This document shows, in pieces, positions 52,121-63,973 of a DNA stretch of 64,000 nt. A program made the translations under genes and the position numbers. The notes beneath the pieces are model-generated. The model was not told the DNA's origin. It did no database searches and worked only from the letters and a program-made list of their open reading frames with translations. The stretch covers positions 29,434,629 to 29,498,628 of the forward strand of contig NC_031776.1 of the NCBI RefSeq assembly GCF_001522545.3. The letters run 5' to 3'. The number at the start of each line of letters is the position of its first letter. The stretch's first letter is position 1. Source of the DNA: Parus major. Lineage: Eukaryota; Chordata; Aves; Passeriformes; Paridae.

Positions 52121-55100
52121 AAGATCTCTAGTGTGCCTTTAAAAATAAATAGCATTATCTTATGTGTGTGTGCTTGCATGTACGTGTCTCCTGTAATGTC
52201 AAGTTCAGCTCTTGGATGTAAGAATTGCAGATGTGGGGCTGTAGCTTTTTTTGTTGCTGATGTTGATCTGCTACCCAGGAAACAGCCTATTCTGTACTAG
52301 AATTAATATATTAACCCACTTGTTTAGCTTATGAATTCATCTTACATTTTAGTTTTTCTAAGAGACTTCCAAGCAAAAGTTCTTGGTGCAGACTTTCCTG
52401 TCTACAAGCTCTAGGTTAGTGCTTCTCTGCTGATGTTATATCTGTCAGTATAAAAAAAATAAATTAATTTTATCTGGGTTTATGATTTAAACTGGAAAGT
52501 GAGGAAAAAAAAATATTAGAACTTGCTGTCAGGAGTAATGGAAGACATATGATTTGAAATGTTCCAGAAGTGCCTCTAAAGGATGGAAGAGAGAAAAGGA
52601 ATGAAGGAGCCAGGCAGGAGATTATTGAAACAGCAGAGAAAGGGTGTTAATTCTAAATACAAATACCTTTTCCACTAGCTATCAAGATTTTTAATTAACT
52701 TTTTACTACTGATTAATAAGTTGCAGGATGGTATGGACATAAATGAAGAAAGTAGAAATTATCTATTTGTCTTAGTCCCAACTAGAAAATAGATCCTCCT
52801 GGTAGAGAACTTTCTCCCCAAAACCTGGAAAATGTGTAGAGAAAACATGATTTACTCACAACCATGTCTGTTATTTCAGAGTTTAGGGTTACCCTTCACA
52901 ATTGTTTCTTTCAAATAAAGCTGAAGTTGCCTGGAAGTGCCAGAAGGATCTGTCCTTGGAAACATGAACAGAATTCTTGCTTTGTAGTGGTACCAGAAGG
53001 GGCAGTGATGTGTTATAACAGGAGCAGAAGGAGTTGCTCACCTGACCATGGAAATCTGTCCTTTGTTCCCTGCCCACTGCAGCTGCCACCGTGTGCACTG
53101 AGAGCACAAAGGCCCGGGTTTTGCATTGTATTCCAGGAATAAAGCAATGGTTCCTGCTCCAGTGACTTTGTGAAATACATGCTATTAACATAACATTAAT
53201 TACAGTAAATTGTATCTTTTCTGTGTCTCCTCACCCTTGGCTGAGTTTCCATAATGCTGTAATTGTTTGATGATGCCAGTAAAGATTGGGTGTCTCAGGG
53301 GTAATGTCCACGAAATCTTATTTCCTACTGTAGTCCATTAAGGAGATGCTGATATTAACCTGAGAGTCTGAGGTCAGTGTACAGACCATGGATTATTTTC
53401 AAGCACACTTCTTTGTTGTACACGTAAAGCTTTGTTTATAGAAGCCTTCACTGTGTTTTCTCAGTGGCTCAACTTTATCAGAACTTAAAAGTAAGCACAG
53501 ATTGCATCAAAAGCAAGTAGCAGTATAGTGTGTGCATGTCTTAAGCATTTTTGAAAAATATTACTCAATTTATGATTCCTAAAGTAAGTTAGGAAGATGC
53601 AAAATCAGGTGTAGCTGAGAATCAATATAGCTCTCAATTTATTTAATTACTGGTGATAGTACAAAGCAGTCAGCTTTGCATTGATTGCATTGGAAATATG
53701 AGAAAGAAAGAAAACTAAAATAGTGGCTGCACTGTAGACGGTTGTTTTGGTGTTTGGTTTTTTTTTTAGTTTTCTGCAATTCATTTTTGTAGTAAAATGG
53801 GAAACAAAGAGGTTCTATCCCTTCTGCTGGAAGCAATGCAAGGCCATTGTACAAAGCAGGTTCTGTTTCCTCATTCCTTCAGCCTGTTGAATAACAGCAA
53901 CTAGAATTTCAAATTGTTGGCTGGCTCCCATGGTCCTTGCTTTTTGTCAAATCCCACCCAAAGGAAGCAGAATTGTTTCACATACCTAAAAGAATTGGCA
54001 CAAATTTACTCTTGGTGCAAATTCCTTGATTGAAAAGCTCTAAAATGAGGGATGAGCTTGGCTCAGTTCTCTTTGACTGCAGTGAATCTGCACAGCTCAA
54101 AAGACACTCTTTGGATTTGTCCATGCTACTTCCTATTTCTATATAAACATTTTGTTGTGTTTAAACTCTGTCCAGGGAGGTGGTAAATAGTGTGGAATCA
54201 GCATAAACAGTGAAAAACAAGCACATCACAGTGCTCTGGCTACTGGGTGGCATCACAAAATTCACTAAGTCAGTAACAGAAAGACTGAAAGAGGTTTTGA
54301 AAGCAACTTCTGACAGCTGCTTGCTTCAAATGTTGCATTGCTGACTTAGTTGTTGCTGAAATTGTGGTTCCTGTTCTATTTTGTCAGTAATGCTTCTGTG
54401 ACTATTAATAGTATAGTCAATTTATGGGGGAATCACAACCTTGAACATCCCTTCATGGTCAAATTCAGCATAAAGTCTTACAATGGCATTGTCTGCTCAG
54501 GTCACTTGGCAGCCCTTGATTTTATCAATCAGCCTGACTCTTTAAAATACTTTTGCAGTTTAGTTGAGTGATTTTACTTAGCTTTGCAAGACCTGTTTCA
54601 GAAGAAAAATTAGTAATGTCTTTCATAAAGGACAGTTCCATCAGAAATTGTATGGCACCTTGTTGGAACTGATTTTGCCCTTCTTTATGATGACCAAATA
54701 CATTTACTGTAATGTATTTTGGCTGAGTTTTATACTTCTCATTGCTTTGTGTTTGATTTCTATTTTATTCTGGACACCAAGAGTAGAAGTTAAAATACTA
54801 TTTTTTAAAAAAAGCACTGTGATGTCAGGAATTATGTTTCTAAACCTATGGTAATCTTAAGAATGGGATGTGGCCACACGTTTGGTCTGCCTGGGCAGGG
54901 ACCTGCTCTAGGAATGACCTTTTTACCCACTTTGAATAACACAAGTCCCTCTTGTTCCTCCTCATCACTTGGTTACAAAAACACTCTGTAATTTGACTCA
55001 ATAAGTGCAACTTTCATGGAGCTACTACACAAATTACTTATAGAGCAGAGAAATAGCATGAACCAGCTAATATATTTATATATACATATATATATGTAAA

Positions 55101-56301
55101 AATAATTTTAAAAAAAGCCAAATCTACTTGGGGCTGCTGGTTACCTATTGAGGTAGCAGCAGAAGTCGCTTTCCTGGCTATGTAGAAATTGCTGTGAGTT
55201 ATTAAACAGCTTCCAACACAGAAAGGAACTAAAGAATCAATTGATGACAGCAGTCTTGTTTCTTCTCTTCCTCACGTCAGCTTTCTTGGCAACTCATTTT
55301 GTAAGGACTTCAAGCATGAGATCCCATCTTGTTTTTGAAGGACACCTCATCCATTAGAGCCCTGGTAGGGGATCTTATGTGATAGCATAACAGACAAAAA
55401 AAAAAATTGGATTTTGGTTTTCATTCTGAGTGCTTAAAAATGAGCAGTTATGAGGATGAATATAAAAGCAGAACTGATTTTTGTTCTACTGAAAGGGAGC
55501 ACATTTTGAGCAGCCTGGTATCATTGTGGGATTATAAAAATTGTAAGCTTTACCTTACTGCTATTCACATGCTTCTTGCTCACTTCACCTGCATTAGGCT
55601 CATTGCTCATCATCTTTTTCCCACACTATGTTTTTGACTGAAGCTTTACAGAAGTCTTTATTTCAACATCAGTTTACAACAACAAAAAAAGAAAACTTCC
55701 ACTTACAAGAGCTCAGCTTTAGCAGTGCCCATGTACCCCTTTGAATTTGTGTGCCCTCAGGACTTGACTCTGGAATTGGTTCCTAAGGGTAGATTTCATA
55801 TTGACCTCTTAAGAGATAGAATTCAAATTTTACACCAATGTAACTGAGGTCATCTCAGGGAACAGGAGGAGCATTACTGTCCTGGGCACTGTCAGAGTGC
55901 TGTAGGGTATCTGCTTCTACTCCTTAACAGACAAGGGACCCAGAAGAATTGAAGGTGGCAGAAACACAGATCTGAAAACAATTTTGAGGCATATATTTGC
56001 AATTGAAAGGACCCAAAAGGAAATGATTAAGTTACAGATGAAGGACCAACAATAGGAAGTAATTTTTTTTTCTAGGAAAACTGATAATTAAATTGTTAAA
56101 CTGACTCTGCCACAAAGTCTTCTGAAAGTCAAAATTAGTGATGTTTAAGAAGAGGTCTGCATAAATGCATGAGGGATAAGTCCGTTAATGGTTATTTAAA
56201 ATCATGAGTCTTATTTACATTTCTAATTCAGCAAATCAATTAACTGGTTCTTGGCAGAGGAGATGATGGGATTCTGGTATAATTTGTGCTCTCTTGCTTA
56301 T
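52121..56301. other. Non-coding sequence with weak candidate element
   Basis: At 53160-53400 a repeat-free stretch has homeodomain words (TAACATTAATTACAGTAAATT, abbreviated), a retained CpG (CCACGAAAT) and GCTGATATTAACC, and may be a conserved element. A TA-rich microsatellite lies at 55069-55097 and A runs near 55397 and 52442. Open frames at 52864-53191 occur on both strands and are not supported. Confidence 0.4.
55069..55097. repeat. (TA)n-rich low-complexity tract
   Basis: Imperfect TA/TATA repeat with a self-complementary TATACATATATATATGTA core. Confidence 0.8.
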
Positions 56302-56437
56302 TATAGACTCATGGAATGGTTTGGGTTAGAAGGGAACCTTACAGATCATCTTGTTCCAAGCCCCCTGCCATGGGTTGAGGGCACCTTCCACTGGAGCAGG
56401 TTGCTCAGGGCCCCATCCAGCCTGGCCTTGGACTCTC
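56302..56437 (-). mobile_element. CR1 LINE 3' fragment (antisense)
   Basis: Starts with the reverse complement of the CR1 3' terminus ('atagactcatggaatggttt', standard form 'atagaatcatagaatggttt'), then 'gggttagaagggaacctta', 'agatcatcttgttccaagcc', 'ccctgccatgggttgag', 'gcaccttccactggagca', 'ggttgctcagggccccatcc' and 'agcctggccttgga'. The element is therefore on the minus strand, truncated after about 135 bases. It supplies the N-terminal third of the longest open frame in the window (56251-56889), which is therefore not a gene. Confidence 0.9.
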
Positions 56438-57279
56438 TCCTTAAGCATTTTGTGTTCTTTTCAAAAGATTCTGGGTTCTGTTCACTTTGGATGTATCCAG
56501 GACAGCAGTCCTTAGTGTCCCACAAGGAAAGAGCACCAATCCTCTCTGGGTTTGCCCAGCCCCCTATCAGGGAGTCTAACTTGCATCAGCCTTCACTGGC
56601 TTGTCATTTTTTTAAGCCTAATTTCTTGAGGTCCAGCACCTGCAGAACGTGTGCCTGTGTTGCTGTACATTGTTCTGCTCTGCAAAAGCAGTGCAGTCTG
56701 GTTTGGCTCATAAAAAACAGCTGCCAAACCTCCTCTCTGTGTGTCCCTCCTCCACCATGGCACTCTGGCTCCAGGCACACTGGTCACCCTGATCTCAGCA
56801 TTTCTTTCCAGCCCACTTCTCATCTTTGCACTCTAGCTGGTTGTATTACAGTCCCCATTCTTCCATTGTCCTTGATGCATCCAGAATAAAGCCACTCAGT
56901 CTGATCTTGTAGATAAGCAGCTGACTTGACTTATCAACACTTCAGAAGTGGTTTGGCCGTGGTAGAAGGTGGAAAAAAGAACCCCTTGGCTCATTTCAAT
57001 GTGATGTTGAAACATGCAAACTGTTTGGCGTGTTTAAAACCAAACAGTGCTCCTCCTGCTTTAATTTGTGCATGCAACTGGCTAACAATAATTTAAAAAA
57101 GAGATTTATCTTATGTTTTGATGTGTATAAATAATTAATAACCATGAAATAATGATCCTGATCTCATATATTCTTGAGTGCAAAAGTAGGAATAACATAG
57201 GCAGAAAAAATATCTTTGGTGAGGAGAGTCAGTCAGGGCCAAATTAATAACTGATTTAAAAATAAAACAGCTCTATCAC
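56438..57279. other. Non-coding sequence
   Basis: The 56480-56900 part is GC-richer and stays open on the plus strand as the continuation of the CR1-derived frame. I recognise no repeat family in it. An extended AT-rich stretch follows from 57060 to 57260. Confidence 0.45.
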
Positions 57280-57830
57280 CTGTGGGCCACATCAGCCCAT
57301 CCTGGAAGGAGCTGGTACCAGAAGGCAATAGACAGGAGCAGGAAAGGCAAGCACAACTGATGTGAATGGTTTCTCAGGGGGAGCAGGCTGGCCTGGATCT
57401 CTTGGGAACCCAAACTCTTGGCAGGGGGACAACAGGACCCACTGTCCTCTGAGGGCTGGAGAGAAGGTGAAGGATGAGTGGTGGGATGGACTGTCCTGGA
57501 GTCAGCAGGTGTTCCCTGCTGGGTGTGGGAGGGCCATATCAAACTGGACAAGGAAAAGTGTCTGTGCAGTTCAAGAAGCTGCAGATCAAGGCAACCTCGG
57601 GACAAAGAGAACACAAGAAGGGTGGATCACTTTGTTGAACTCTCCAGAGGTGAATTAGTGGCCCAGGGTGAGACAGAAGCATTGAAGTGTCTTCTATTAA
57701 CTTTTCCAAGGTGGGAACAAGGAGAGGGGACTTGCTGCAGAAGGAGCTGTCAGAGAAGTCATGAAGGAATGCTTAGGGGGAAGTGCCAGCCGCTGAAGGC
57801 AACAGACCTAAAGTGCTTCTGTTGAGATTT
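57280..57830. other. GC-richer block of unknown origin
   Basis: About 550 bases with visibly higher G and C than either flank, ending in AT-rich DNA on both sides, and with overlapping frames on both strands (57276-57614, 57362-57658, 57478-57825). The sharp composition change suggests an inserted element, such as an old solo LTR, but I could not identify termini, a polyadenylation signal or a target-site duplication. Confidence 0.3.
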
Positions 57831-60404
57831 TTGAGAATTATGTGTGTGAAAGAACATTTTCATTGGTTTTCAGCTCTGCTAAGCAGTTTTCCAAATGAGA
57901 TGCTTTGATTCTTATTGTCACATATTAACTTCAGAGATTTAAGTGTTCTCCTTTTGCAGGCTAGAAATGCATAAAAATATATCTATAATGTCTGGAAAGC
58001 AGCTTCTCACTGAGTGTTTAGTAGTAATATTTTAAAAAAGAAATTATAATTAAACCTTTATGTGTATCCACCTTTATAGTCTACATACATCTCTAAATGC
58101 ATTAATTGCTTGGAGTCCAGATTTGCCTCAATGCAGTAATTGCAATTCCAAAATATTGGTTGAAAGTCTACTTCTAATGCTGCCTCAGACTGTGGAATAA
58201 AGAACTAAAATTACTCCATTTTGATGACAGAACCTAATGTATGCTTTTAATCTAGCTTCACCCAATATTAAAAGCACTTTGTTTTTAGTAAACTTGAGGG
58301 TGAATGAGAAATCATTTTGCTGCTGTGACTAATATGGAAATGGGTTTCTGTCCTATGAAATGTATAGTCTATGTATAAAGGAAAATGAATTTTCAACTTG
58401 GAAACAGCTTTATTGATGTTTTGAAATAAAGTGAGAATGGCACAGTTCCTTAAATTGAACCTGGAGAAACAAAGATGCACTATTAGTTTTATAAGTAATT
58501 TCATTGTCAGTAACCTAATAATTACTGTAAATTGTATCTCTAACAATAATCCCTGAGTGTTACTCATTACAAGCAGGTAGTCAATGATGTGATAAGGCAA
58601 AAGTGCAAGGTGATAAGGAAGGTGGTTAATTACAGTAATGACTGATTTTCCACCAATCATGGTATTGTAATTTATATGCTCTGCAGGAGTTAGAAGGGCA
58701 ACAACTCTGCAAATGCTGCCTGCATCCAGTGGCTCTTTCCCCAATGGACAGCAACTGTTATGCAAAAATCCAGAATGTTAAACTGGAATTGTTGGAATAA
58801 AACTTACCTTGAAACTGTCAATGTGTATTAATAAAGAAAATCCATCCTTTATCAAGAATGAAATAGAATGAAAAGGAGTGATGCTGCTGAATTCATTAGA
58901 TGCTCAAAAATAACTTTTTGGTCTGTACAACATATTCTGGAGTTCCCCAGTATAGCTAATGTGTCATAGATATGGCTTGGATCTGCTCAGATGCAAACTC
59001 AAAAGTTGTCTGGATTTTTTTTTGATTTATATGAGTCTTAGGCATTCTTTCAAATATTTCCCTTGACCTCCATCAGTCATTTAGCACATGGGTGCTCTAG
59101 GTATCCATATCTGCTGTACTACAGAACCACCTGAGATTCTCTGGTTCTCTGAGGTCTGTGACTTGAGTGCCATATGCAATATCCTTTCTGCATTTTTTTG
59201 TTAATTGCACTCTGTGATTGTGGTAAATCCCAGTCAGCTCTGCTGCCCAGCAGGATTTGGCTCATTTTTCCTCTACAAGGCTTAAATTAGCAGCAAAAAG
59301 AGATCCTATCTAATTTTCCACTGTGTTGAGCCAGGGCTATTGCTGCCCATGCCAGATGACTGCAAACCAAGAGCAGGTCACCACTGAATCTGATTGTCAC
59401 AGGCCTTTTAAAATAACCATATAAACATCTTTTTAAGTTGGGTGGTCCTGTAGGCAGCAGCATTTGTGGGGAAGACAGGTCTGAGGTGGGGACAGTGGTG
59501 CCAGGATCTGTTGCTCAGGTCCTGGGGCTCTGTGATCACATTGCACTGGCTTCAGCAGAGCAGACCTTGGAGCTCTGTCCTTCTGGATTTGCATCACTGG
59601 GAGTGCAAAATGCCAAAAGGAAGAGCTGCTCTAACAGCACTGGTAACTTCAGCAATATAGTGTTGAAAAATGCATGTTCATTTAGCTGACAGTTGTTAGC
59701 ACTGTAGCTGCTCAGTGGAGGAGGTTACAGATTGATTTTGGGTTATCTTGGATCTGATTTGAGTCTCTGCCCAGTGTCCTAGTGACATGTGCCACAGTGC
59801 AGAGCTGGCTCAGGAGCAGCTTTGGCTGTACTTAGCAGTGAACAAATATCAGTGTCAGTGACACACAGCAGCCTGTGACACCCTCCTGGGTGTCATATCC
59901 CAGGCACACTAAATACATGGAATTATGTATGCTGGGAGCTGTAATTATAGTGTAGGAGGAGATCTCTCTCATTCTTCTGTCTCCTGCAAAACCCCCTTTT
60001 AACAACTCACCAAACCTATGCAGGAAGAGCAGGAGGGCAGGATTAATACCTGTCAGCTCTTGGGCCATTTCTTAAACATCCACAAACTCCCAGCCTAGCC
60101 CAGGTTTTCTCATTTAATGGTTTAACTAGGTGTAATTAAGTTTAGTATTATATATGGAAGCTACTGGCTCCTGTCTGAACTTTGTCTAAAGATTTATCTT
60201 GGTAATAAGATTATACTAATAATTGCCTTGAGTTTGTCTTAGCTCAAAATGTTTTTGCTAATCAGAATACTGTTTGCCAACTTGGTGAGTTATCTTCCAC
60301 TTGTATTAAATGGAAAAACTATGTAAACTGAAAGCACAGTTGTAATAACTGTAAAGAACAATCATTTCAACAACTTGAACAGAGATGGCCAATTACTTAA
60401 TAAC

Positions 60405-60420
60405 CTCTTCATATGAAGAG
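60405..60420. repeat. Perfect 16-bp palindrome
   Basis: CTCTTCATATGAAGAG reads identically on both strands with no spacer. It could be a dimeric protein site or chance. Confidence 0.9.
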
Positions 60421-62092
60421 AGATTTTTTTCTAGGGTTCTGTTCATTCTCACAGATTTAAACAGCTTAAATTATCTGTCTTCAAACTCAACATAGCAAAT
60501 AAAGGAGATTATTATGACTAAATGAGTTGTATATATAGGAAAGACTAAATGTAATAGCTTTCTAAAATGAAAAACTGAGACCCGATGCTTAGCTGAATAT
60601 GCCTTTGTCTTGGCAATAATCCATACTGTGTTTAATCAAGAAATTGAAAATGTTGTTTTTTCTTTAAAAACACCTTTTGTCATCAAAATGGATAATTTTA
60701 CAGAAGTTTGATTTCAACAGGATTACTTAATGAAGACACCAATCTTATCCTATCAAGAGTTAGATTTAGGGTAATATTTTCAAATGTGCCCAAGTGACTT
60801 GAAGAGCTAAATTGAACTTCTGAAACTCACTCAGACATTTTACATGTTTCCAAAGAAGTAGGTTTCTAAGGCACCTGAGTAATTTTTCATTTAAAAAAAG
60901 CCACCCACACATTCATTTTTATATTAAATGGGAAAGTATCAGGAAATTTTTTTCTCAGATCAGATACTTAATTTAATCTTATATTCATAGCTAGTCACAA
61001 AATCTAAATTTTTAAAGAACAAGCATAAAGAAAAATAGTTTCCACTTTTTTCTAAAGCTAGCTTGATTTGTTAATTTAAATAAGAATGTAATGAATCTGA
61101 AAAGGATAGATACATCATTAAGATCCTGGTATCACAGACATTAAGTCCTTCAGGCTCCTGGGAGAGGGGACTCTGTTTTCTCTCTGGTCCAGAGGTTGTG
61201 GTGTGCAGATGAGGATTATATCCTGAACTCCTGATTTTCAGTCTGGCTCTTCTTGGAGTATCTGCACTGCAGTGGACCAACCCCTGGTGCTTTTAGCTGT
61301 TACTGAACAGGGAAAACTTCTGTGTATGACCCAGGAGATCATCACCATTGATGATTTCTCCCACTCCTGAACAGTTTCTCTGAGTCACTCAGAAGTTTTA
61401 TCCTCCCTAATTCAGGAGGTGTGGGTTTCTGCATCCATTAAACTGTGTTTGCCTTGAGAATTCCCTGAACTAACCCCACACAAGAATTTCTCAAGACAGT
61501 CAGGGTTTATATAGCCATGGAAAAATATTCTAGTTACTTATTTCTTTCTCTCTGCTTCAGTGCAAAAGTGGGAAGGAGTAATAACACACCATTATCATCA
61601 TGTTTTGCTGGCATGTGACCTTTAGGCAAAGAACACCACTGACAGTGGAATAAAGAACAAACATTTGTGCATGCAAACATAGCCACAGGCACTATTAGCT
61701 ATTCTAAGGGAAAATAGATTAACTTTGCTTTTAAGAACTTTCTTGGGAAACTGTTTTAGACATGCTAGATAATGTCAGCTGCTTCCCTCAGCCTGAAATT
61801 GTTTTCCTCCTCACAAAAATAATGAAAAAATTGTTTCAATTCTAGTAATGATCTGTATTTGATGAAGCACATAAATTTTAGAAGAAGGAAAAAAACAAAA
61901 AGTGACATGAAGTAGTGACAGGACTACAGGACTAGACATGTGGTAAAGTGGAGCCTCTAAAAGTCCTTGGGAAAGACTGCCAGTTGTCTCCTTTCTCAAT
62001 TATAAAATTTTTGCAGGATTTGGGGTTTAGCTTCACACATGGGAAATCTGTCTCAATTTTGTGTAATGTGTTCAGGACATCTCCTTTAGGGG

Positions 62093-62124
62093 CTGTACCA
62101 GATTAGTTCTGTACCAGATTGGTG
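62093..62124 (+). repeat. 16-bp tandem duplication
   Basis: CTGTACCAGATT starts both units (62093-62108 and 62109-62124). They differ near the 3' end of the unit. Confidence 0.85.
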
Positions 62125-62224
62125 GAAAATGACACCACTAGATCATTTCCCTGTAGCATGTAGGAGAAATTTTCGTGTAAATCTGACTTTTTAGAGGAAG
62201 ATGACGATGCCTGTAACTTTTAGT

Positions 62225-62302
62225 GTATTTTTTTTAAAAAATAAAAATATAAAAAAATAATTTTGTGAGAAATTGTGAAAAAATAAAATTTTTGAAATAT
62301 TA
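62225..62302. repeat. AT low-complexity tract
   Basis: Almost pure A/T with T8 and several A5-A7 runs, broken by a short GTGAGAAATTGTG. Confidence 0.75.
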
Positions 62303-62929
62303 CATGCTGTGCTTGGATCCTGCATCCTTCATGTTCCCAAGGATCAAACTTTACCATCCTTGTGCCTGCTGAGATTCCACCTGTGATATTTCACACTCAG
62401 AGGTGGAACAGGGTGGATTAGGATCAGGCACAAAATCAGTGAGTCTCTAAATAATGTATCAGAGGAAGAACTTGTGGAGGAAGGAGGAGGGGCAGAAGCA
62501 AGAAGTATTGATGTTAGGTCAGCCAAACATTCAAGCGTGTCTTTAGTAGGATGTTGTGGTAGTGAAGTTAAAGGAAAACTAGACATTTTAACAATAAGCC
62601 AGAAACAAGATAAGATGTCTAGACATCAATAGCATTTACTGCATGAAAGATCTATCAAAGAAATACAGCAGACTAACTATAAAAGGCAAAGATGTTTTTA
62701 GTTGTGGAGTGGTTTTTTCCCTTTAGCTTGCACAGTTCGTACTCAGTGACCTTCTCTCTCATCTCTCTCTGTGGTAGGAATCTCATCTGAAAATTTAGTT
62801 TAAACTTGAAGTTTCCATTTGTGAATCAAAAAAATTCTGCAGAATAACAGTGCTCTTTAAAGAAAAGCTTAAAAATTAGATCAGTTACTGAAGAGGAGTT
62901 ACTGGAATTTAGCTCATGATTCTTATGAC

Positions 62930-63110
62930 TGAAAGATGAAAATATATTAAATTGTAATGCCACCCACATGCGATGTCACAGTGATTATTGCAATTAAATG
63001 TAATATTGCTAATGCATAATTTAATTATAAAATGTTAGAATGTTAATTAATATACCTTTTAGTATAATGCATACCTAGGAATTAATCAGCTCTGTGTATG
63101 AGAAGGGTGA
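62930..63110. promoter_or_regulatory. Candidate conserved non-coding element
   Basis: Contains many homeodomain/POU words in complex, non-repetitive order: GATTATTGCAATTAAATG, GCTAATGCATAATTTAATTA, TGTTAATTAATA, ATAATGCATA and GGAATTAATCAG, plus one retained CpG (ATGCGATG). No open frame or transposon explains it. Regulatory role is inferred from texture. Confidence 0.3.
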
Positions 63111-63779
63111 AGTAGTTCTTGGTAGAGAGCCTCTAATTAACACTATAACATTAAACAATTAACACTATGGTGTTAGAGAAATATAACAAACATTCCATAA
63201 AACACAAAAAGGAAATGAGAAATCACAACATTGAGGGACAGATTTTCAGTGAGCTCCTCTGTGGATGGTAAAACCCCTGCAAATCCTGACAATGTGTTAT
63301 TTTTCTTCTGTTCAAGCACTCACAAAACATGACTGAATTAGCACTCTTCAGAAGGATTCCCTTTTCCAGAAGTCTTATTTTTGTTGATTTGGGAAATGGT
63401 TCATTGCAAATCATATTAAATTAGGGTGTCAGTACAGCAAGCAGTCATGTTTGACCATATTCCTTCATCATATCCCTGGCTATAGGAATTAGTTCCTGTG
63501 ATCCCCATCCTTTACATTAGTCTGTATCCACTTCCTACTGTGCAGAGAGGAACAGGAGTTTGGAAGTCAATAAAGAGCCACCAAGTGAAAGGATGATAAA
63601 CCATCTTCACAGCAGAAAATCCTGAGCAGAATTTTAGCTCAGTAAGGTAACAGCACAGTCCAGGTGCACAGCTGAAAGTTCTTGGGGCAATGAGGCCATT
63701 GCATTGTAATTAAACTCATACTGGAAAGGAAAATAATCAGCTCTGCAATGATGGTGGTTTTCCTTTTCCTTCCCCTTAG
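63111..63779. other. Non-coding sequence (possible intron end)
   Basis: Nothing recognised except that it closes with a long pyrimidine tract and AG at 63756-63779, the putative acceptor for the next feature. Confidence 0.45.
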
Positions 63780-63973
63780 CCACGATGTTGTATGTGAATG
63801 GCAGAGACTGTAGGTGTGTCAAACCCCGAGCTGAGCTTGCTCAGAAGAAGCCATCCCATGCAGATATTCAGTTGTGCAGACCTTTTGTATGGGGCCACTG
63901 TCGCAACTGCAGCCATGAGCACTTGCACATGGAATTTTGCAAGAGGTCATGTTTTGTAAATGCTCAAGAGTGA
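63780..63973 (+). CDS. Candidate Cys/His-rich coding exon, unknown gene
   Basis: The strongest acceptor in the window (TTTTCCTTTTCCTTCCCCTTAG) precedes this segment. With two leading bases completing a codon it is open to TGA at 63971, about 64 codons; an ATG occurs one codon in (63785). The peptide is basic and Cys/His-rich: DCRC near the start, then LCRPFVWGHCRNCSHEHLH and FCKRSC. The C-x7-C-x2-C-x-H-x-H spacing hints at metal binding or a disulfide-rich fold but does not fit the usual CCCH spacing. Three CpGs lie inside (CACGATG, CCCGAG, GTCGCA), notable for this window. It could be a terminal exon, or be spliced earlier, for example at AGAG before GTCATG (63934) or TTTT before GTAAAT. Family not recognised. 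Confidence 0.4.

Larger units (their letters stand above)
57831..62929. other. Non-coding sequence with weak candidate element
   Basis: At 58480-58690 is a repeat-free, homeodomain/GATA-word-rich stretch (TGATAAGG twice, GGTTAATTACAGTAATGAC, CCAATCATGG) crossed by a minus-strand frame of 165 codons that I judge fortuitous. A palindrome lies at 60405-60420, a 16-bp duplication at 62093-62124 and an AT low-complexity tract at 62225-62302. Nothing else is recognised. Confidence 0.4.

Noticed and set aside
56251..56889. Longest open frame in the window, 212 codons on the plus strand
   Set aside because: Its first third is the translation of an antisense CR1 3' end (56302-56437), and the remainder has no domain, homology that I recognise or splice context. 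It is a transposon-derived chance ORF.
58520..58539. 20-mer shared with 53198-53217 as evidence of duplicated enhancers
   Set aside because: One or two 19/20 matches are expected by chance in AT-rich DNA of this length; kept only as a low-interest lead.
58268..58765. 165-codon minus-strand ORF
   Set aside because: Composition is dominated by Ile, Leu, His and Ser from AT-rich DNA, with no motif. The region looks more like a non-coding element rich in TAATTA/GATA words.
60243..60284. 42-nt open segment between TTTGTCTTAG and GTGAGT encoding a short hydrophobic peptide
   Set aside because: A micro-exon with a signal-peptide-like reading is possible, but segments this short with usable splice sites are common by chance.
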